Shown: positions 6,691-7,524 of the stretch, one piece after another
Numbering within the stretch: the stretch's first letter is position 1
Layout of the letters: each line of letters starts with the position of its first letter
Assembly (NCBI GenBank): GCA_024763405.1
Contig: JANTFQ010000107.1
Coordinates: 1-7,524 of the forward strand
Source: Calditrichaceae bacterium
GTDB lineage: Bacteria; Calditrichota; Calditrichia; Calditrichales; Calditrichaceae
Reading direction: 5' to 3'
DNA: 7,524 nt
The notes under the pieces: generated by a model
Database searches by the model: none
The model's input: the letters and a program-made list of their open reading frames with translations, nothing else
Told to the model about the DNA's origin: nothing
Translations under genes and position numbers: made by a program

Positions 6691-7403
6691 TAAATTCCGC
6701 TCTCCTTTATAAACGAATCGTATATTTGTTGCGCCGCTGCAAGCCGCGAATTTTTTAACACGCGCTGCCGGGCCTGCTCTTTTATCTTTTCACGCCGCTT
6801 GTCCGGCGCCATACTCTTCTGTTGATGGCCGGCAAAGAACTGCCGGTTAATTTCTTCCAGACGGCTGAATATTTTATTCTGCCGCTGATTCAGATCTTTA
6901 ATCCCGTTGAATTGTGTGCCGTATTTTTGGTTAACCCGTTCTATTACAGAATTAAAATCGCTCGTTACTGTTTTAAAATCGGCAACGATTATTTTATCTT
7001 GATAGGAAAACAGCGATTTATAAAAATCAATATAGAGTTTTAAATACAAATCGACATTGACCGAGGACTGGAATACTAAAAAAGAAGCCACCGCTTCCTG
7101 CGGTTCACGGATAACGGTTATCACCGGTTTATTCAACTGACAGGCACGCATAATTTGCGCCGGTACGTGCAGGTGGTGTCCGGGTTTTATGCCGGGATTA
7201 TCTAATTTAAAAGCGACCACAGCGTAGGAATTTGCCGAGCGCGGAAAGCCTTCGATACAAATATCGGTTTCATCCCGAACCGCCATTTCGGAAAACGGAT
7301 AGCGCCGGGCATACAATTTGTAATACAGCGTCGGGTGTCTGCCAACAGTAGCATGTAAATAGTACTTGCGGTCTTTAAGAGTTGAGACTACGGATTTGAT
7401 CAT
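6690..7403 (-). CDS. Sulfotransferase-like P-loop protein
   Basis: A 237-residue soluble protein. EGFPRSANSYAV (51-62) matches the 5'-phosphosulfate (PAPS) binding loop of sulfotransferases, normally of the form x-P-[KR]-S-[GA]-[TN]-[TS]. VIREPQEAVASF (97-108) matches the 3'-phosphate binding region, where the Arg and the Ser (R99, S107) contact PAPS. HHLHVPAQI (76-84) sits where the family often has a catalytic or substrate-binding His. The rest, to residue 166, follows the family pattern of helix-strand elements (DKIIVADFKTV at 136-146). The tail from about 170 is strongly charged and helical. The reaction would be transfer of sulfate from PAPS to a hydroxyl or amine of a glycan or lipid; the acceptor is unknown. 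At 237 residues it is somewhat short for the family. It is the first gene of the three-gene cluster. The start is the ATG at 7403, without a visible Shine-Dalgarno. It could be a nucleotide-binding relative without sulfotransfer activity. Confidence 0.75.
   Translation of the reverse strand: MIKSVVSTLKDRKYYLHATVGRHPTLYYKLYARRYPFSEMAVRDETDICIEGFPRSANSYAVVAFKLDNPGIKPGHHLHVPAQIMRACQLNKPVITVIREPQEAVASFLVFQSSVNVDLYLKLYIDFYKSLFSYQDKIIVADFKTVTSDFNSVIERVNQKYGTQFNGIKDLNQRQNKIFSRLEEINRQFFAGHQQKSMAPDKRREKIKEQARQRVLKNSRLAAAQQIYDSFIKESGI
6702..6708 (-). promoter_or_regulatory. Ribosome binding site deciding the flippase GTG start
   Basis: AAAGGAG on the minus strand lies within the last codons of the sulfotransferase gene, 11 bases before the GTG at 6690. 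It is the strongest Shine-Dalgarno match in the window and supports initiation at GTG over the later ATG at codon 22. Confidence 0.6.
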
Positions 7404-7524
7404 AAAAACGACTTATACTTATTAGTATCCGATTAAATTCCCTATAAAAAATATAGCCAATAGCTTAACTTCTCTTTTCGAGTACCGCTTAAAAACAATC
7501 CTAAAAATCCAATACTTTTTTTAG
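7404..7524 (-). promoter_or_regulatory. AT-rich leader upstream of the three-gene cluster
   Basis: 121 bases without an open frame, up to the window edge. It is the likely 5' region of the sulfotransferase-flippase-reductase cluster. A small perfect dyad, ATACT-TATT-AGTAT (7415-7428), lies 12 bases before the start codon and could be an operator or a short leader hairpin. A loose TTAAGC / TATAGG pair at 16-base spacing occurs on the minus strand near 7465-7440, but it is not convincing. No upstream gene end can be recognised. Confidence 0.3.

Noticed and set aside
6368..6712. Plus-strand open frame of 114 codons
   Set aside because: It is antisense to the flippase N-terminus and across its gene junction, without recognisable motifs or a plausible ribosome site.
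7440..7465. Possible sigma70-type promoter (TTAAGC, 16 bases, TATAGG on the minus strand)
   Set aside because: Both boxes are poor matches in a very AT-rich stretch where such pairs arise by chance, and the host's promoter consensus is unknown.

Overview
The window is a fully one-sided stretch of bacterial DNA: every gene I can support lies on the minus strand, so transcription runs from base 7524 towards base 1. The best taxonomic clue is the second secreted protein. It ends in a type IX secretion (T9SS, Por) sorting domain of the 'NYPNPFN ... IYDLLGRKV ... SGMYIYRL ... KLML' kind. The neighbouring secreted protein carries the 'LPVQLLSF ... LSWETASELNNAGFE' module typical of the same world. 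These signatures, the moderate GC content and the weak Shine-Dalgarno use at several starts suggest the FCB superphylum (for example Calditrichota, Ignavibacteriota, Marinimicrobia or KSB1-like lineages). I cannot name a genus.

Right half (7403 to 4028): three tightly packed genes that almost certainly form one operon. A 237-residue sulfotransferase-like protein overlaps by 1 base with a 483-residue Wzx-type oligosaccharide flippase. The flippase overlaps by 4 bases with a 404-residue FAD-dependent oxidoreductase of the geranylgeranyl reductase family. The second and third genes both start with GTG, each with a purine-rich ribosome binding site 11 bases upstream. The set looks like a fragment of a surface glycan or glycolipid pathway: sulfation of a sugar or lipid acceptor, membrane translocation of a lipid-linked oligosaccharide, and reduction of an isoprenoid (possibly the lipid carrier or a quinone). 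The joint role is inference.

Left half (3843 to 1): two tandem paralogous secreted proteins, in direct orientation with a period of 2058 bases. Each has a signal peptide cut before Gln-Asp-Pro, a seven-bladed FG-GAP/VCBS-like beta-propeller with seven Asp-rich calcium-type loops, and a shared uncharacterised C-terminal beta domain. By hand count they are about 60% identical and gap-free over the first 390 residues, but their C-termini differ. The upstream copy goes directly into a T9SS sorting domain. The downstream copy carries an FN3-like module and runs off the window edge. The downstream copy has no internal stop; it is simply cut by the window.

A 13-bp hairpin followed by a T tract separates the two paralogs and is a plausible intrinsic terminator. 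The longest gene-free stretch is 184 bases (3844-4027) and holds weak inverted repeats. I see no RNA gene, mobile element, CRISPR array or plus-strand gene.
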